A stretch of DNA of 34,429 nt from an uncultured Paracoccaceae bacterium (GCA_947503965.1 CANNFU010000019.1:1-34429), one strand, 5' to 3'. Shown: positions 1 through 9,036, numbered from the stretch's first letter. Translations and numbers: made by a program. The notes: generated from the letters alone by a model not told the origin.

Positions 1-213
1 TTAGTGCAAAGTGCGGCGAACGACAGCATCGTACCGCGTCTGAGTTGTTGGATCCCGCCGCGGCGAAAGTATGGTTTTGATCCGGGCTAAGTCCACGCCC
101 TCGAACGACTGCTTTGGTGATATTCGCTGCGTCGCAACAACATTTGTGCCGCGCTTGCGAACGGATGCTGCGCCAGCGAAGGCAATAAATCCAATGACGG
201 TTTCGTCCCGCAA
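1..213 (-). CDS. Doubtful 70-aa hypothetical ORF at the left edge
   Basis: An open frame of 70 codons runs from an ATG at 213 to a TAA at positions 3-1, just downstream of ccmG on the same strand. I recognise no family. The product is basic with no membrane segment and no clear ribosome binding site. The DNA contains strings such as GAACGACTGCTTTGG and ATGACGGTTTCG, which resemble decayed intergenic repeat material rather than coding sequence (see findings). It may be a real small gene, but a chance frame is more likely. Nothing else was seen in 1-228. Confidence 0.2.
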   Translation of the reverse strand: MRDETVIGFIAFAGAASVRKRGTNVVATQRISPKQSFEGVDLARIKTILSPRRDPTTQTRYDAVVRRTLH

Positions 214-228
214 AGCAACCTTTGTGCC

Positions 229-765
229 TTACTCCACCGCCTTCGCCAGTTCCGGCAAAAACCGCTGCTCATAGTCTGACCCGACCAACGGCCCAACATA
301 CCGAAACAACACCGTGCCATCCCCGTCCACGATGAACGTCTCGGGCGGCGCTGTCACGCCCCAATCAATCGCCACCCTGCCCCGCAGATCGAACCCGGTG
401 GCAAAGAACGGATCTTCGTAATCAACCAGATAGCCTGATGCCTGATCCTGCTGATCGCGGAAATTGATGCCTGCAATCCTATAGCCCTGCGCCTCCAGAT
501 CCAGCAGGTTCGGATGCTCTGCCCGGCACGGTGGGCACCAGCTGGCCCAGAAATTGACGATTGTAACCTCACCCGACCGCAGGTCGGCGTCGGTCAGTTG
601 CACCGTACCGTTCACAGCCTCAACCGGCACACCGGGTGCTGCGTTGCCCACGATGGCCGAGCGGATCTCATCTGGATTGTCCCGTAGCATCCCCGCCAGC
701 GCCAATCCGGCGAACGCCGCGAAGATCGCGGGTGGTAGGATCATAAGAGGCGAGATTTTAGCCAT
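229..765 (-). CDS. ccmG: CcmG/DsbE thiol:disulfide oxidoreductase, cytochrome c maturation
   Basis: A membrane-anchored periplasmic thioredoxin-like protein that keeps apocytochrome c haem-binding cysteines reduced for haem ligation. The 178-residue product has an N-terminal signal anchor (about residues 5-26), then a thioredoxin fold. The active site is WCPPC (Cys77, Cys80) after the strand VTIVNFWAS, and the cis-proline region reads APPETF. The frame is open 13 codons further upstream, but I chose the ATG at 765 because AGGAGG lies at 775-780 with good spacing, the protein then begins directly with the anchor, and the start overlaps ccmD by 8 nt. It is the last gene of the ccmABCDG string. 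Family assignment is secure; the role is inferred from family and context. Confidence 0.93.
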   Translation of the reverse strand: MAKISPLMILPPAIFAAFAGLALAGMLRDNPDEIRSAIVGNAAPGVPVEAVNGTVQLTDADLRSGEVTIVNFWASWCPPCRAEHPNLLDLEAQGYRIAGINFRDQQDQASGYLVDYEDPFFATGFDLRGRVAIDWGVTAPPETFIVDGDGTVLFRYVGPLVGSDYEQRFLPELAKAVE

Positions 766-901
766 TCTTTTCAACCTCCTCCAATGCCGCGCGCACGCGG
801 GCATAGCGCCGCCAGCTGAGCCCGATCAACAGCACGATCAGCACGATGCTCACCGCATAGGCCGACAGAACTTCGACCGCATATTCCCCCAGATCAGGCA
901 C
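758..901 (-). CDS. ccmD: CcmD haem exporter small subunit
   Basis: A 47-residue protein beginning with GTG at 901-899 (PDLGEYAVEV follows) and ending at a TAA at 760-758. It has one transmembrane helix (about residues 16-31, VSIVLIVLLIGLSW) followed by a basic, then acidic, cytoplasmic tail. CcmD proteins are single-pass and help release holo-CcmE from the CcmABC complex. The start overlaps the end of ccmC by 8 nt, and the end overlaps the ccmG start by 8 nt, so translation is probably coupled. Position between ccmC and ccmG, size and topology make the call good despite low sequence conservation in the family. Confidence 0.88.
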   Translation of the reverse strand: MPDLGEYAVEVLSAYAVSIVLIVLLIGLSWRRYARVRAALEEVEKNG

Positions 902-1622
902 GGCGCGCCCTCGCTTCCAGCGCCCGGATACGGCGGGCGCGGATTTCGGTGCGGGTGCGCATCAGGACCAGTGCGATGAAGAGCAGAACGAACCCGGCGA
1001 TACAGACGAGTAACGGAAACCAGAACACGTCTGATATGTTCTCCTCCTTATCCAGCGACAGGGTCGCCCCCTGATGCAGCCCCTGGTTCCAGAACAGCAC
1101 GGCGTAGCGCGACAGGATGGCGAAGATGGACCCAACCATGCACAAAACGCTCGTCAGGTCCGCGGCGGTGTCCGGGTCCTCGATCGCCTCCCACAGGGCG
1201 ATGTAGCCGAGGTAGAACAGAAACAGGATCAGGAACGATGTCAGCCGCGGGTCCCAAGCCCAATAGGTGCCCCACATCGGCTGCCCCCAGATGCCGCCGG
1301 TGAATAGCGCGATCAGCGTCATGACAAGCCCAACCGGGGCCGCAGCGCGGGCGGCAAGGGCCGAGACATGGTGCCGCCGCACAACCCAGATGATTGAGGC
1401 GACAAGCATCATGATCCACGCATTGATCGCCATCAAGGCGGACGGGACATGCAGATATATGATCTTGACGGTTGATCCCTGCCGGAAATCATCGGGGGTA
1501 AAGAAGAACCCCCAGACCAGCCCGATGACAAGACAGGCCGCGGCCAACCCAAAGGTCCACGGCAGGACCGGTCTGGTCCAGCCCATGAAAAGTTTCGGAT
1601 TGGCGTATTCCCACATCGACAT
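894..1622 (-). CDS. ccmC: CcmC haem exporter/haem-handling membrane protein
   Basis: A 242-residue, six-helix inner-membrane protein that positions haem for covalent attachment to CcmE. The tryptophan-rich haem signature is visible as WGTYWAWDPRLTS, with flanking periplasmic histidines (YLHVPSA early; NQGLHQGATLS late) of the kind that ligate haem in CcmC. The C-terminus is a short arginine-rich cytoplasmic tail. The start MSMWEYANPK follows ccmB by 42 bp; a second ATG two codons on is possible. Length is normal. It acts with CcmA, CcmB and CcmD encoded beside it. Confidence 0.95.
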   Translation of the reverse strand: MSMWEYANPKLFMGWTRPVLPWTFGLAAACLVIGLVWGFFFTPDDFRQGSTVKIIYLHVPSALMAINAWIMMLVASIIWVVRRHHVSALAARAAAPVGLVMTLIALFTGGIWGQPMWGTYWAWDPRLTSFLILFLFYLGYIALWEAIEDPDTAADLTSVLCMVGSIFAILSRYAVLFWNQGLHQGATLSLDKEENISDVFWFPLLVCIAGFVLLFIALVLMRTRTEIRARRIRALEARARRA

Positions 1623-1664
1623 GTCCGTTACCTAGCCTTCCCGATCATGGCTCTCAATCCCCCA

Positions 1665-2321
1665 TCACCGCAGATTGATGCGCAATGTCGCCGCAGTGGC
1701 AAATGGGAGAAGGGCGAATGTGCCCGCCGTGATCCCGCCAAGCAGGACCAGCGCGCCCGTCGGGTCAAGCCCGTCAGCCCCGCGTCGAACCGCCTCTGCC
1801 CCGAAAATGAGCGTGGGCACGTAAAGTGGCAACACGAGCAGCGAGAGCAACAGACCGCCCCGCCGCAGCCCCACGGTAAGTGCGGCACCAAATGTGCCGA
1901 TCATGGACAGGGCCGGTGTCCCGATAAGAAGCGAGACGAGGAGGTAGAAATAAGCCTCGGGCGCGAGGCTCAGCAGGAAACCCAGCATCGGCGCTGCAAT
2001 GGTCAGCGGTAGCCCTGTGGTAATCCAATGCGCCAGTGCCTTCATAAACGCCGCCCCTTCCAGTGGCAGCGGTGATGTGGCCAAAAGCGCGAGCGAGCCA
2101 TCTTCGAAATCCAGCGCAAAGATCCGGTCGAGTGACAGCAGTGCCGCCAATAGCGAGGCAACCCACAGGATACCGGGCGCGATCCGTGACAACAGCTCTG
2201 TTTCTGGCCCGACACCAAACGGGACCAACACAACGACAATCAAGAAGAACGCCAGCCCCAGGCCAAAGCCACCCCCTGCCCGGACGGCGAGCCTGAGATC
2301 ACGAAGTAACAGCGCAATCAC
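1665..2321 (-). CDS. ccmB: CcmB ABC-type haem exporter permease
   Basis: A 218-residue polytopic membrane protein that forms the permease of the CcmABCD complex. The protein begins [18 protein letters not shown], the typical CcmB N-terminus, followed by about six hydrophobic helices and the motif [14 protein letters not shown] in the first loop region. The reading frame is open much further upstream (to 2462), but that extension lies inside ccmA. I chose the GTG at 2321-2319, which overlaps the ccmA stop in the GTGA arrangement, gives the family's usual length and begins with the conserved sequence. Confidence 0.93.
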   Translation of the reverse strand: MIALLLRDLRLAVRAGGGFGLGLAFFLIVVVLVPFGVGPETELLSRIAPGILWVASLLAALLSLDRIFALDFEDGSLALLATSPLPLEGAAFMKALAHWITTGLPLTIAAPMLGFLLSLAPEAYFYLLVSLLIGTPALSMIGTFGAALTVGLRRGGLLLSLLVLPLYVPTLIFGAEAVRRGADGLDPTGALVLLGGITAGTFALLPFATAATLRINLR

Positions 2322-2950
2322 AGGAACGCCTCGTCCGTGCCACCGCCTGCGTCCAACGCCGATTTGAATGGCGTCAGCTCCAGTTCCGGCGCGTCCAGGC
2401 CCAGATCGATATGTGTTGCGATCACCGCAATCCCGCCAGCCGCGAGATGTGCACGCAACCAATCGGCAAAGAGTTTCACCGATGCACGATCCAAAGACAC
2501 GGTGGGTTCGTCCAGAAACAGCACCTTGCGCCCGATCACCCCGAGCCGGGCGAGGCCAAGACGACGGCGTTGCCCGGCAGAAAGGGTCCCACCCATGCGG
2601 TTCCTCAAATCAAATAGATCAAAGGCCGACAACGCCACCTCAAGAACTGAGAAAGGTGCAAAACGCCGGCCCTGACCATACACGTCCGCCCAAAATTGCA
2701 AATTCTCTGCTACGGTCAGCGCGGTCTTGATCCCGTCGGCATGGCTGGCATAGGCGCTTTCATCGTCGGGGCATATCACGTCGCCCGCGATCGCAGGCTG
2801 CAACCCCGCCAATGTGCGCAACAGCGTGGTCTTACCCACACCGTTGGGTCCACGCAGGATCAGGGCTTGTCCAGCCTCAACCGTGAACCCCACATCGCTC
2901 AGCACCGGCACCCCGCCCCGCGCGCAGGTCAGGTTGTGCACATTCAACAT
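2318..2950 (-). CDS. ccmA: CcmA haem exporter ATP-binding protein
   Basis: The ABC ATPase that drives release of holo-CcmE from CcmC during cytochrome c maturation. The 210-residue product shows Walker [10 protein letters not shown] (residues 34-42), ABC signature LSAGQ (123-127), Walker B VLFLDE (143-148) and switch histidine in ATH (180). Length is normal for CcmA. Its start abuts the stop of the upstream Mth938-domain gene with no spacer, and its end overlaps ccmB by 4 nt, so it is expressed from the secDF side of the operon. The threonine/valine after the Walker B (DEPTVSLD) is usual in this subfamily. Confidence 0.95.
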   Translation of the reverse strand: MLNVHNLTCARGGVPVLSDVGFTVEAGQALILRGPNGVGKTTLLRTLAGLQPAIAGDVICPDDESAYASHADGIKTALTVAENLQFWADVYGQGRRFAPFSVLEVALSAFDLFDLRNRMGGTLSAGQRRRLGLARLGVIGRKVLFLDEPTVSLDRASVKLFADWLRAHLAAGGIAVIATHIDLGLDAPELELTPFKSALDAGGGTDEAFL

Positions 2951-3304
2951 TCAGACAGGCAGCAAGGCGACGGCGACGCGCCGCCCTTCGGACAACAGCA
3001 CATTATAGGTCCGGCATGCGGCGGGCGACGCCATGGATTCGACGCCGATCCCGGCGGATTCGAGCGTGATACGAAAGTCATGCGGCAGATGCGCGATCTC
3101 GGCCCCGGTTCCGACGAACAGAACGTCCAGCGTGTCCGCCTGATCGATAATTGTCTGTGTATCGGTGAAGCCACCCCATGATTTCACACCATCGGGAAAG
3201 ACAGCAACCGACCCATCAAACCGCTTTCCACCGATCCGAAAGAAACCGGGCCCATAGCCATCGATGGGCACTGCGTCATTATATGCGATCTCGTTCAGGC
3301 GCAT
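2951..3304 (-). CDS. Mth938-like domain protein (NDUFAF3-type)
   Basis: A 117-residue soluble protein of the Mth938/DUF498 fold. Features seen are the opening IDGYGPGFFRIGG, the core VLFVGTGAEI and the end region GVESMASPAACRTYNVLLSEGRRVA, all characteristic of the family. The mitochondrial relative NDUFAF3 is a complex I assembly factor; the bacterial role is not established. The gene lies 11 bp after secF and directly abuts ccmA, so it is part of the sec-ccm operon. This placement suggests a link with membrane-complex or export biogenesis, but that is inference. No catalytic motif is visible. Confidence 0.88.
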   Translation of the reverse strand: MRLNEIAYNDAVPIDGYGPGFFRIGGKRFDGSVAVFPDGVKSWGGFTDTQTIIDQADTLDVLFVGTGAEIAHLPHDFRITLESAGIGVESMASPAACRTYNVLLSEGRRVAVALLPV

Positions 3305-3315
3305 GTCGCCCCCTT

Positions 3316-4284
3316 TTACGTGTCAATATGCCCGTAACGGGTTCCCGCCGACGGGTCCTTCTTGGACCAGTCACGCTTGACCCCCAGGACCAGCAGGATC
3401 GCCGAGGCCACGAAGATTGACGAATAGGTCCCGATGATCACACCCCAGATCATCGCAAAAACAAAGCCCCGGATCACATCGCCGCCCAGCACAAACAGTG
3501 AAATCAGCGCCAGCAATGTCGTGACCGAGGTCATCAATGTCCGGCTGAGCGTTTCGTTAATCGAGATGTTCAACACCTCTTTGAGGTTCTTTTTCTTGTA
3601 CTTGCGCAGGTTTTCGCGGACCCGGTCAAAGACGATCACCGTGTCGTTGATCGAATAACCCACGATGGTCAGCAAGGCCGCGATGATCGCAAGGTCGAAT
3701 TTGATCTGCAGTTCCGAGAAGATGCCGATGGTCAGGATCACATCATGCGACAGCGCCAGCACCGCACCAATGGCAAACTGCCATTCGAACCGCAGCCAGA
3801 TGTAAAGCAGGATCGCCAGAACGGCGAGAGCGACCGCAATAACCGCAGTCTGGATCAGCTCGCCCGAGACCTTTGGACCAACGGATTCGACAGACGGGAA
3901 GGTCATGTCCGGATCAATGGTGCGCAGCGCGGATCGGATCGCCTCGATCGTTTCGCTGGCAATCCGTTCGTCGCCTTCCTGCGCCTGAATGCGCACCATC
4001 GCCACATGCTGATCTTCGTCGAAGGACGGATCGAACACCTCTGCGATGGACACATCGCCCAGCTCCAGCGTTTCAAGTGCGGCGCGGTAAGCGGCCACAT
4101 CAACGGGTGTCGCCGATTCCGTGCGGATGCTTGTCCCGCCCTGAAAATCGATCCCGTAATTCAGCCCCTGGATCAGGAATGACGCAAAGGCAATGACCAT
4201 CATGACCATCGATATACCAAGCCAGATCCGGGCCTTGCTGAAGAAATCGATGGATGTGTTTTCGCGAACCAGCTTCAGACGCAT
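3316..4284 (-). CDS. secF: Protein translocase subunit SecF
   Basis: A 322-residue RND-family accessory subunit of SecYEG that, with SecD and YajC, uses proton motive force to complete protein export. Features seen: TM1 near residues 18-40, then the GIDFQGGTS motif, a periplasmic domain (about 50-140), five further helices, and the SecF signature GYSINDTVIVFDRVRENLR, where the Asp-Thr pair sits in TM4. A lysine-rich loop (LRKYKKKNLKE) faces the cytoplasm. The start is 1 nt from the secD stop. Length is normal for SecF. Confidence 0.96.
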   Translation of the reverse strand: MRLKLVRENTSIDFFSKARIWLGISMVMMVIAFASFLIQGLNYGIDFQGGTSIRTESATPVDVAAYRAALETLELGDVSIAEVFDPSFDEDQHVAMVRIQAQEGDERIASETIEAIRSALRTIDPDMTFPSVESVGPKVSGELIQTAVIAVALAVLAILLYIWLRFEWQFAIGAVLALSHDVILTIGIFSELQIKFDLAIIAALLTIVGYSINDTVIVFDRVRENLRKYKKKNLKEVLNISINETLSRTLMTSVTTLLALISLFVLGGDVIRGFVFAMIWGVIIGTYSSIFVASAILLVLGVKRDWSKKDPSAGTRYGHIDT

Positions 4285-4285
4285 A

Positions 4286-5947
4286 TCAAACCTCGATTGT
4301 CTTGGGGCGGGTGCGCGCGAACCAGACCACGATCAGGGACCTTGTCACGAAAATCGCGGTGAACACGGATGTGATGATGCCGAAACCAAGCGTCACGGCA
4401 AAACCGCTGACCGGGCCAGAGCCCATGGTGAACAGGATCACAGCCGTGATGAATGTAGTGATATTAGCATCGATGATCGACGACAGCGCCTTTTCATAGC
4501 CCAGTTCAATCGCGCGGGCGGGGCCCTTGGCGGTTTTCAATTCTTCGCGAATCCGTTCGAACACGATCACGTTGGCGTCCACTGCCATACCGATGGTCAA
4601 CACGATCCCCGCAATCCCCGGCAGGGTGAGCGTCGCGCCCACGATGCTGAGAAGCCCAAAGATCAGCCCCACATTGATGATCAGCGCAATGTTAGCGAAC
4701 ACGCCGAACAGACCATAGCTGAGCACCATGTAAACCAGAATAGCCAGTCCCGCGACGATACAAGCGACCTGCCCGGCGGCGATACTGTCGGCCCCCAATT
4801 CCGGACCGATGGTGCGTTCTTCAAGAAAGGTCAATTCTGCAGGCAGCGCACCGGCACGCAGCAGGACGGCCAGATTGGTCGCCTCTTCGACGGTAAAGTT
4901 CCCGGTGATAATGCCCGACCCACCCGGAATATGGCTTTGGATTGTGGGGGCCGAGATCACCTCTTCATCGAGCACAATCGCGAATTGCCGCCCAACATTT
5001 TCAAGCGTGTAGTCGCCAAAGGTCCGCGCCGCTGCTGTGTTGAACCGGAACGCCACCGCAGGCCGGCCGTTCTGGTCAAAATCAAGCTGGGCATTTTCAA
5101 GGTCTTCGCCGGTCACGACAGGCCGTCGTTCGAGCCGATAGAACAGCCCCTCCTGATCCAGCGATGGCAGGATCATATTGCCTGTACCGGGCGATTCATT
5201 GGCGTCCGACGCAACCCCTTCGACCTGATTAAAGGTCAGCTGGGCGGTCGTCCCCAAAAGCGCGATAATCTCGTTTGCGGACCCGACACCGGGCACCTGC
5301 ACGAGGATACGCTCTGCCCCCTGCCGCTGGATGGTGGGTTCGCGTGTGCCCACCTCATCAATCCGGCGGCGGATGATTTCGAGGGTCTGCATGATCGTCC
5401 GCTCATCCATCGCCGCCCGTTCGGCATCGCTGAGCGTGATGGTCAGAAGCGTGCCATTGATGTTGACGTCGATATTGGCGGCCGCCGCGCCGGTAAAGGA
5501 CGCAACCGGTGTCGCCAGCCCCCGGACCAGTTCAAACGCGCGCGTGGCACCTGCTGCCTCTGAAATCCGCACGCGCAATTCAGTGGGCGGGCTGACTTCG
5601 CGGGTCACGAACCCAACGACATCCCGCTCGGCCGCGAGCACGTCGCGGACCGATGGCCAGAACCCTTCAAGGAATGATGCATGCACGTCTTCAACCTGCA
5701 CCTCGACCAGCAGATGCGCACCGCCGCGCAGATCAAGGCCCAGATTAACCAGGCTGGATGGCAGAAAGCTGGGCCACTGGGCCGCATCCGCCTCAAGCTC
5801 TGCATTGGTCTGGCCTGTCTCGATGATCGCCATCGCATCATTATGTGTCTCGACCCGGCCATAAAATCCGTTGGGCATCGCAAAGGTCAGACCCACGATG
5901 ACCGTGAGCCAGATCATCACAAGCTTTGGGAAAGAAATGTTGAGCAT
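4286..5947 (-). CDS. secD: Protein translocase subunit SecD
   Basis: A 553-residue partner of SecF in the SecDF-YajC complex of the inner membrane. Visible features: an N-terminal helix, the D1 motif LDLRGGAHLLVEV, a large periplasmic P1 region (roughly 75-370) including IIRRRIDEVGTREPTIQRQG, and a C-terminal six-helix block with GMAVDANVIVFERIREEL, the TM4 motif with the conserved Asp used in proton movement. The protein ends in the basic tail RTRPKTIEV. It is shorter than the E. coli protein, as is usual in alphaproteobacteria. The gene follows yajC by 19 bp. Confidence 0.96.
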   Translation of the reverse strand: MLNISFPKLVMIWLTVIVGLTFAMPNGFYGRVETHNDAMAIIETGQTNAELEADAAQWPSFLPSSLVNLGLDLRGGAHLLVEVQVEDVHASFLEGFWPSVRDVLAAERDVVGFVTREVSPPTELRVRISEAAGATRAFELVRGLATPVASFTGAAAANIDVNINGTLLTITLSDAERAAMDERTIMQTLEIIRRRIDEVGTREPTIQRQGAERILVQVPGVGSANEIIALLGTTAQLTFNQVEGVASDANESPGTGNMILPSLDQEGLFYRLERRPVVTGEDLENAQLDFDQNGRPAVAFRFNTAAARTFGDYTLENVGRQFAIVLDEEVISAPTIQSHIPGGSGIITGNFTVEEATNLAVLLRAGALPAELTFLEERTIGPELGADSIAAGQVACIVAGLAILVYMVLSYGLFGVFANIALIINVGLIFGLLSIVGATLTLPGIAGIVLTIGMAVDANVIVFERIREELKTAKGPARAIELGYEKALSSIIDANITTFITAVILFTMGSGPVSGFAVTLGFGIITSVFTAIFVTRSLIVVWFARTRPKTIEV

Positions 5948-5966
5948 GAAAAAGCCTCTCGGCGGG

Positions 5967-6248
5967 TTAGGTTTTCGCCGGTTCGGTCTTGTTCATCACG
6001 GTTGCAATCGTCGATTTCACCACGCGCACATTCACGCCCTTGGCGATTTCGACTTCAACCTCGTTTGAATCGTCTTTGACTTTCACGATTTTGCCGACAA
6101 CGCCGCCCTGGGTGATGATCTGATCACCACGCCGCAACCCGGTGATCATCGCCTGATGTTCCTTGAGCTTTTTCTGCTGTGGCCGGATCAGAAGGAAATA
6201 CATGATCCCGAAAATCAGCAGTAGCAGAAAGATGTCCTCAGGTCTCAT
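5967..6248 (-). CDS. yajC: Preprotein translocase subunit YajC
   Basis: A 93-residue single-pass inner-membrane protein of the SecDF-YajC complex. One helix (about residues 5-22) leads into the signature FLLIRPQQKKLKEH, then the soluble motif LRRGDQIITQGGVVGKIVKV. It is the first gene of the nine-gene minus-strand string and is preceded by the ribosome binding site AGGGACGG and a promoter candidate at 6296-6324. Size and motifs are standard. Confidence 0.95.
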   Translation of the reverse strand: MRPEDIFLLLLIFGIMYFLLIRPQQKKLKEHQAMITGLRRGDQIITQGGVVGKIVKVKDDSNEVEVEIAKGVNVRVVKSTIATVMNKTEPAKT

Positions 6249-6295
6249 ATTCCGTCCCTTTTGTTACGCGGGCTAGGCCCTTCGAAAGTCGCGGC

Positions 6296-6324
6296 ACATT
6301 ATGATCCACTTGTTGGATTGGCAA
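6296..6324 (-). promoter_or_regulatory. Sigma-70 type promoter for the yajC-secDF-ccm operon
   Basis: On the minus strand, a -35 box TTGCCA (6324-6319) and a -10 box TAATGT (6301-6296) are separated by exactly 17 bp, about 50 bp upstream of yajC. The 274-bp divergent interval 6249-6522 otherwise holds the serS leader, for which I found no convincing promoter. Confidence 0.5.
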
Positions 6325-6522
6325 CCGCGCGCGACGCCGTTTTTTAACACGACTTTGATGTCATATGGGCGCAGGGTTTCAGGAAAGCAATTGCAATACG
6401 TATGATTGTACGATCGGTGCGGACAAAGTGCCGTTGCGCCGCGCCATTTTCCCAGTTCACTTGCTCCGCGCAATCGGGCATATGTCCGCGCACTTGAAAA
6501 CCCAACGCCAAGGACCGGACCC

Positions 6523-7815
6523 ATGCATGATATCCGCACCATCCGTGACAACCCTGCTGCATTTGATGCGGCTTTGTCTCGTCGTGGGATTGCGCCTGTG
6601 TCCTCGGATATTCTGGCAATGGACGAGGCCCGCCGCGCCAAGATCCTGGCCGCTGAAACTGCGCAAGCGGAGGCCAACAAGGCCGCGAAAGAGGTAGGTG
6701 CCGCAAAGGCACGCGGCGATGAGGCCGAGTTCGAACGCCTGCGCGCCCTTGTAGCCGAGAAGAAATCGCAGATTGCAGCCCTGAACGAAGAGGCAAAGGC
6801 CGAAGATGCCGCCTTGACCGACCTCCTGATGGGCATTCCCAACCTGCCCGATGAAACGATCCCTGATGGTGATGACGAGGACGACAATGTCGAAATCCAT
6901 CGTCACGGCAGCCCGCGCAATTTCAGCTTTGATCCGCTGGAACACTACGACATTCCCGCGATCCGTCCGGGCATGGATTTTGAGACCGCCGCCAAGCTTT
7001 CAGGCAGCCGCTTTGTGCTGCTTTCGGGCGCTGTGGCCCGTCTGCACCGCGCGTTGTCACAGTTCATGCTGGATGTGCATGTCGAGGAACACGGACTGAC
7101 CGAGACGATCACCCCTGTGCTTGTCCGTGAAGAGATGATGTATGGCACCGGCCAATTGCCAAAGTTTGGCGATGATAGCTATCAGACGACCAACGGCTGG
7201 TGGTTGATCCCCACGGCAGAGGTCACATTGACCAATATCGTCAATGGGTTGACGATCGAGGAAAGCTATCTGCCACGTCGCTATGTCGCCCACACCCAAT
7301 GTTTCCGGTCCGAGGCCGGATCGGCGGGACGTGACACATCCGGCATGCTGCGCCAGCACCAGTTCGAGAAGGTTGAGATGGTCAGCATCACGCGCCCCGA
7401 AGACAGTGCGGCAGAACACGAGCGCATGACCAAATGCGCGCAGGCCATTCTTGAGAAGCTGGAATTGCCCTATCGTACCGTCGTTCTGTGCACCGGTGAT
7501 CTGGGTGCCGGCATGCGCAAGACCCACGATATCGAAGTATGGCTGCCCGGCCAGAATACATATCGCGAGATCAGCTCTGTCTCGGTCGCTGGCGATTATC
7601 AGGCCCGGCGGATGAATGCGCGGTACAAGCCTGCGGAAGGCGGCAAGCCGCAATTCGTCCACACGCTGAACGGGTCCGGCCTTGCCGTCGGGCGTGCTTT
7701 GATCGCCGTCGTGGAAAACGGGCAGCAGCAGGACGGATCGGTCGATCTTCCTGCGGCCCTGCATCCTTATCTGCGCGGCAAGACGCGGATTACGGCTGAA
7801 GGGCTTTTGGCCTAG
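6523..7815 (+). CDS. serS: Seryl-tRNA synthetase
   Basis: A class II aminoacyl-tRNA synthetase that charges tRNA-Ser (and tRNA-Sec where present). The 430-residue product has an N-terminal coiled-coil arm (about 30-105, Ala/Glu/Lys rich), the motif PTAEVTLTN (230-238), motif 2 [21 protein letters not shown] (261 onward), and motif 3 [17 protein letters not shown] (383-399). The frame is open 39 codons upstream, but I chose the ATG at 6523 because it is preceded by AAGGA and gives the standard beginning [11 protein letters not shown]. The stop codon is shared on opposite strands with the convergent DUF2235 gene through the palindrome CTAG. Confidence 0.96.
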   Translation: MHDIRTIRDNPAAFDAALSRRGIAPVSSDILAMDEARRAKILAAETAQAEANKAAKEVGAAKARGDEAEFERLRALVAEKKSQIAALNEEAKAEDAALTDLLMGIPNLPDETIPDGDDEDDNVEIHRHGSPRNFSFDPLEHYDIPAIRPGMDFETAAKLSGSRFVLLSGAVARLHRALSQFMLDVHVEEHGLTETITPVLVREEMMYGTGQLPKFGDDSYQTTNGWWLIPTAEVTLTNIVNGLTIEESYLPRRYVAHTQCFRSEAGSAGRDTSGMLRQHQFEKVEMVSITRPEDSAAEHERMTKCAQAILEKLELPYRTVVLCTGDLGAGMRKTHDIEVWLPGQNTYREISSVSVAGDYQARRMNARYKPAEGGKPQFVHTLNGSGLAVGRALIAVVENGQQQDGSVDLPAALHPYLRGKTRITAEGLLA

Positions 7816-8936
7816 GCACTTCGTCGGTCGGCGTCTTGTTGCAGTTGCAACAGCGCCTGCCGCACGTTGCGGGCTGATGCCGGATTATATCCGTCACCCA
7901 ACATGCGCATGCGTTCGACCACGGACGCGTGATACAGGTTGGGGTCTGCCGGCCCCACACGCCACGCGTAAAGCGGGCCCACCCGTTCGCCCAGATAGGG
8001 TGAATGCGCGCTTGGATTGCCCTCAACATCCGGTATCTTGAACGAGGCATCCAGTTTCAGACCCAACCTGACGGCCCCTTCGGCCACCCACCCGAGCGGA
8101 AACGATACCAGTTCGCGCGTTTCCTTGCTGCCGCCCACTGTGCCGTGGTCACCAACAAACCAAAGCTGTTGATAGGGGCGATCCGGCCCGGTGTCGCCTG
8201 CATTGCGTTTGTCCAGATTGTCCCACCCGGTCGGTTCATACAGGATGCGTTGTTCATCAAGCGCCATGGCATGCCGGGCGTGTTTCACCATACCGGACAG
8301 TTTCATGTCATAGAACTGATAGCGCCTGTTCCAGAACTTCGCGACAGGACCCAACAATGAGACAGGCAACCCCTTCGCACCCACCGTGTCCCACACGCCG
8401 ATATAGCGGATATCGACGATGCTTCCGGTCTGACCGCGTGCGTCCCAGTCTTCTTTCGAGGTCGCAATCTGGGGCGACAGCGCCTTGCGCTGCGTCCAAA
8501 GCGGACCTTTGTCGATCTCGGGCGCCTGCCGTTTGTAAAGCCGCCACGCGCGGTTCAGCGTGAATTGGCTTTTGATCCGGTTTTTTGGAACGATCCCACA
8601 CTTGCGGATCATCCCGCCCAATGACCGGGCGGTATACGCACCACGCGAAAAGCCAAAGATATAAATCTCATCACCCGGCTCATAATGCTGGCATAGCTGC
8701 TGGTAGGCCCGTTTGACATTCTTGGCCAGACCCCACCCAAAGGCACCGCCCCCCACCTTATGCAGCAATCTTATCAGCGTATTGCCCACTTCGGTGACGC
8801 CGACACCGGGGATGTATATCACGACCTGCTCAACATTGTCATTCAGGCAGGCATCGCGCAGTTTGACCACATTGGTGGGTATCTTGATCGTGGGCGAATT
8901 CCACGTGCCATCGCAAAGGATTGCAATCCGTTTCAT
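7812..8936 (-). CDS. DUF2235 alpha/beta hydrolase (Tle1-like fold)
   Basis: A 374-residue protein with the DUF2235 opening [11 protein letters not shown], shared with type VI secretion phospholipase effectors (Tle1) and many uncharacterised stand-alone hydrolases. A nucleophile elbow [11 protein letters not shown] gives Ser97; Asp183 in VWDTVGAKG and His264 in GDHGTVGG complete a plausible catalytic triad. No signal peptide or membrane helix is visible, so the protein is probably cytoplasmic or exported by a partner. No vgrG, hcp or immunity-like gene is nearby, so an effector role is not supported. I chose the ATG at 8936 (AAGGAA upstream) over an ORF start 16 codons earlier. It is convergent with serS, overlapping by 4 nt. 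Confidence 0.85.
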   Translation of the reverse strand: MKRIAILCDGTWNSPTIKIPTNVVKLRDACLNDNVEQVVIYIPGVGVTEVGNTLIRLLHKVGGGAFGWGLAKNVKRAYQQLCQHYEPGDEIYIFGFSRGAYTARSLGGMIRKCGIVPKNRIKSQFTLNRAWRLYKRQAPEIDKGPLWTQRKALSPQIATSKEDWDARGQTGSIVDIRYIGVWDTVGAKGLPVSLLGPVAKFWNRRYQFYDMKLSGMVKHARHAMALDEQRILYEPTGWDNLDKRNAGDTGPDRPYQQLWFVGDHGTVGGSKETRELVSFPLGWVAEGAVRLGLKLDASFKIPDVEGNPSAHSPYLGERVGPLYAWRVGPADPNLYHASVVERMRMLGDGYNPASARNVRQALLQLQQDADRRSA

Positions 8937-9036
8937 ATCAAAATTCCTTGTTCTAATGCGGATATGCTGACGTAAGGTAAGCAATCTGGCAAGTCAGCTT
9001 TTCCTGACCATCTGTTGAAGTGGCAAACTTCCCACT

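Noticed and set aside
2322..2462. N-terminal extension of the ccmB frame
   Set aside because: The extension lies within ccmA and is not like CcmB; the GTG at 2321 gives the conserved start.
4193..5563. Long 456-codon plus-strand open frame
   Set aside because: It lies antisense to secD and secF, whose proteins are clearly conserved. Its His/Asp/Arg-rich composition is typical of a shadow frame in GC-rich DNA.
6378..6406. Possible serS promoter with -10 TATGAT at 6401-6406
   Set aside because: The -35 at the right distance reads TTCAGG, which is too weak to support.
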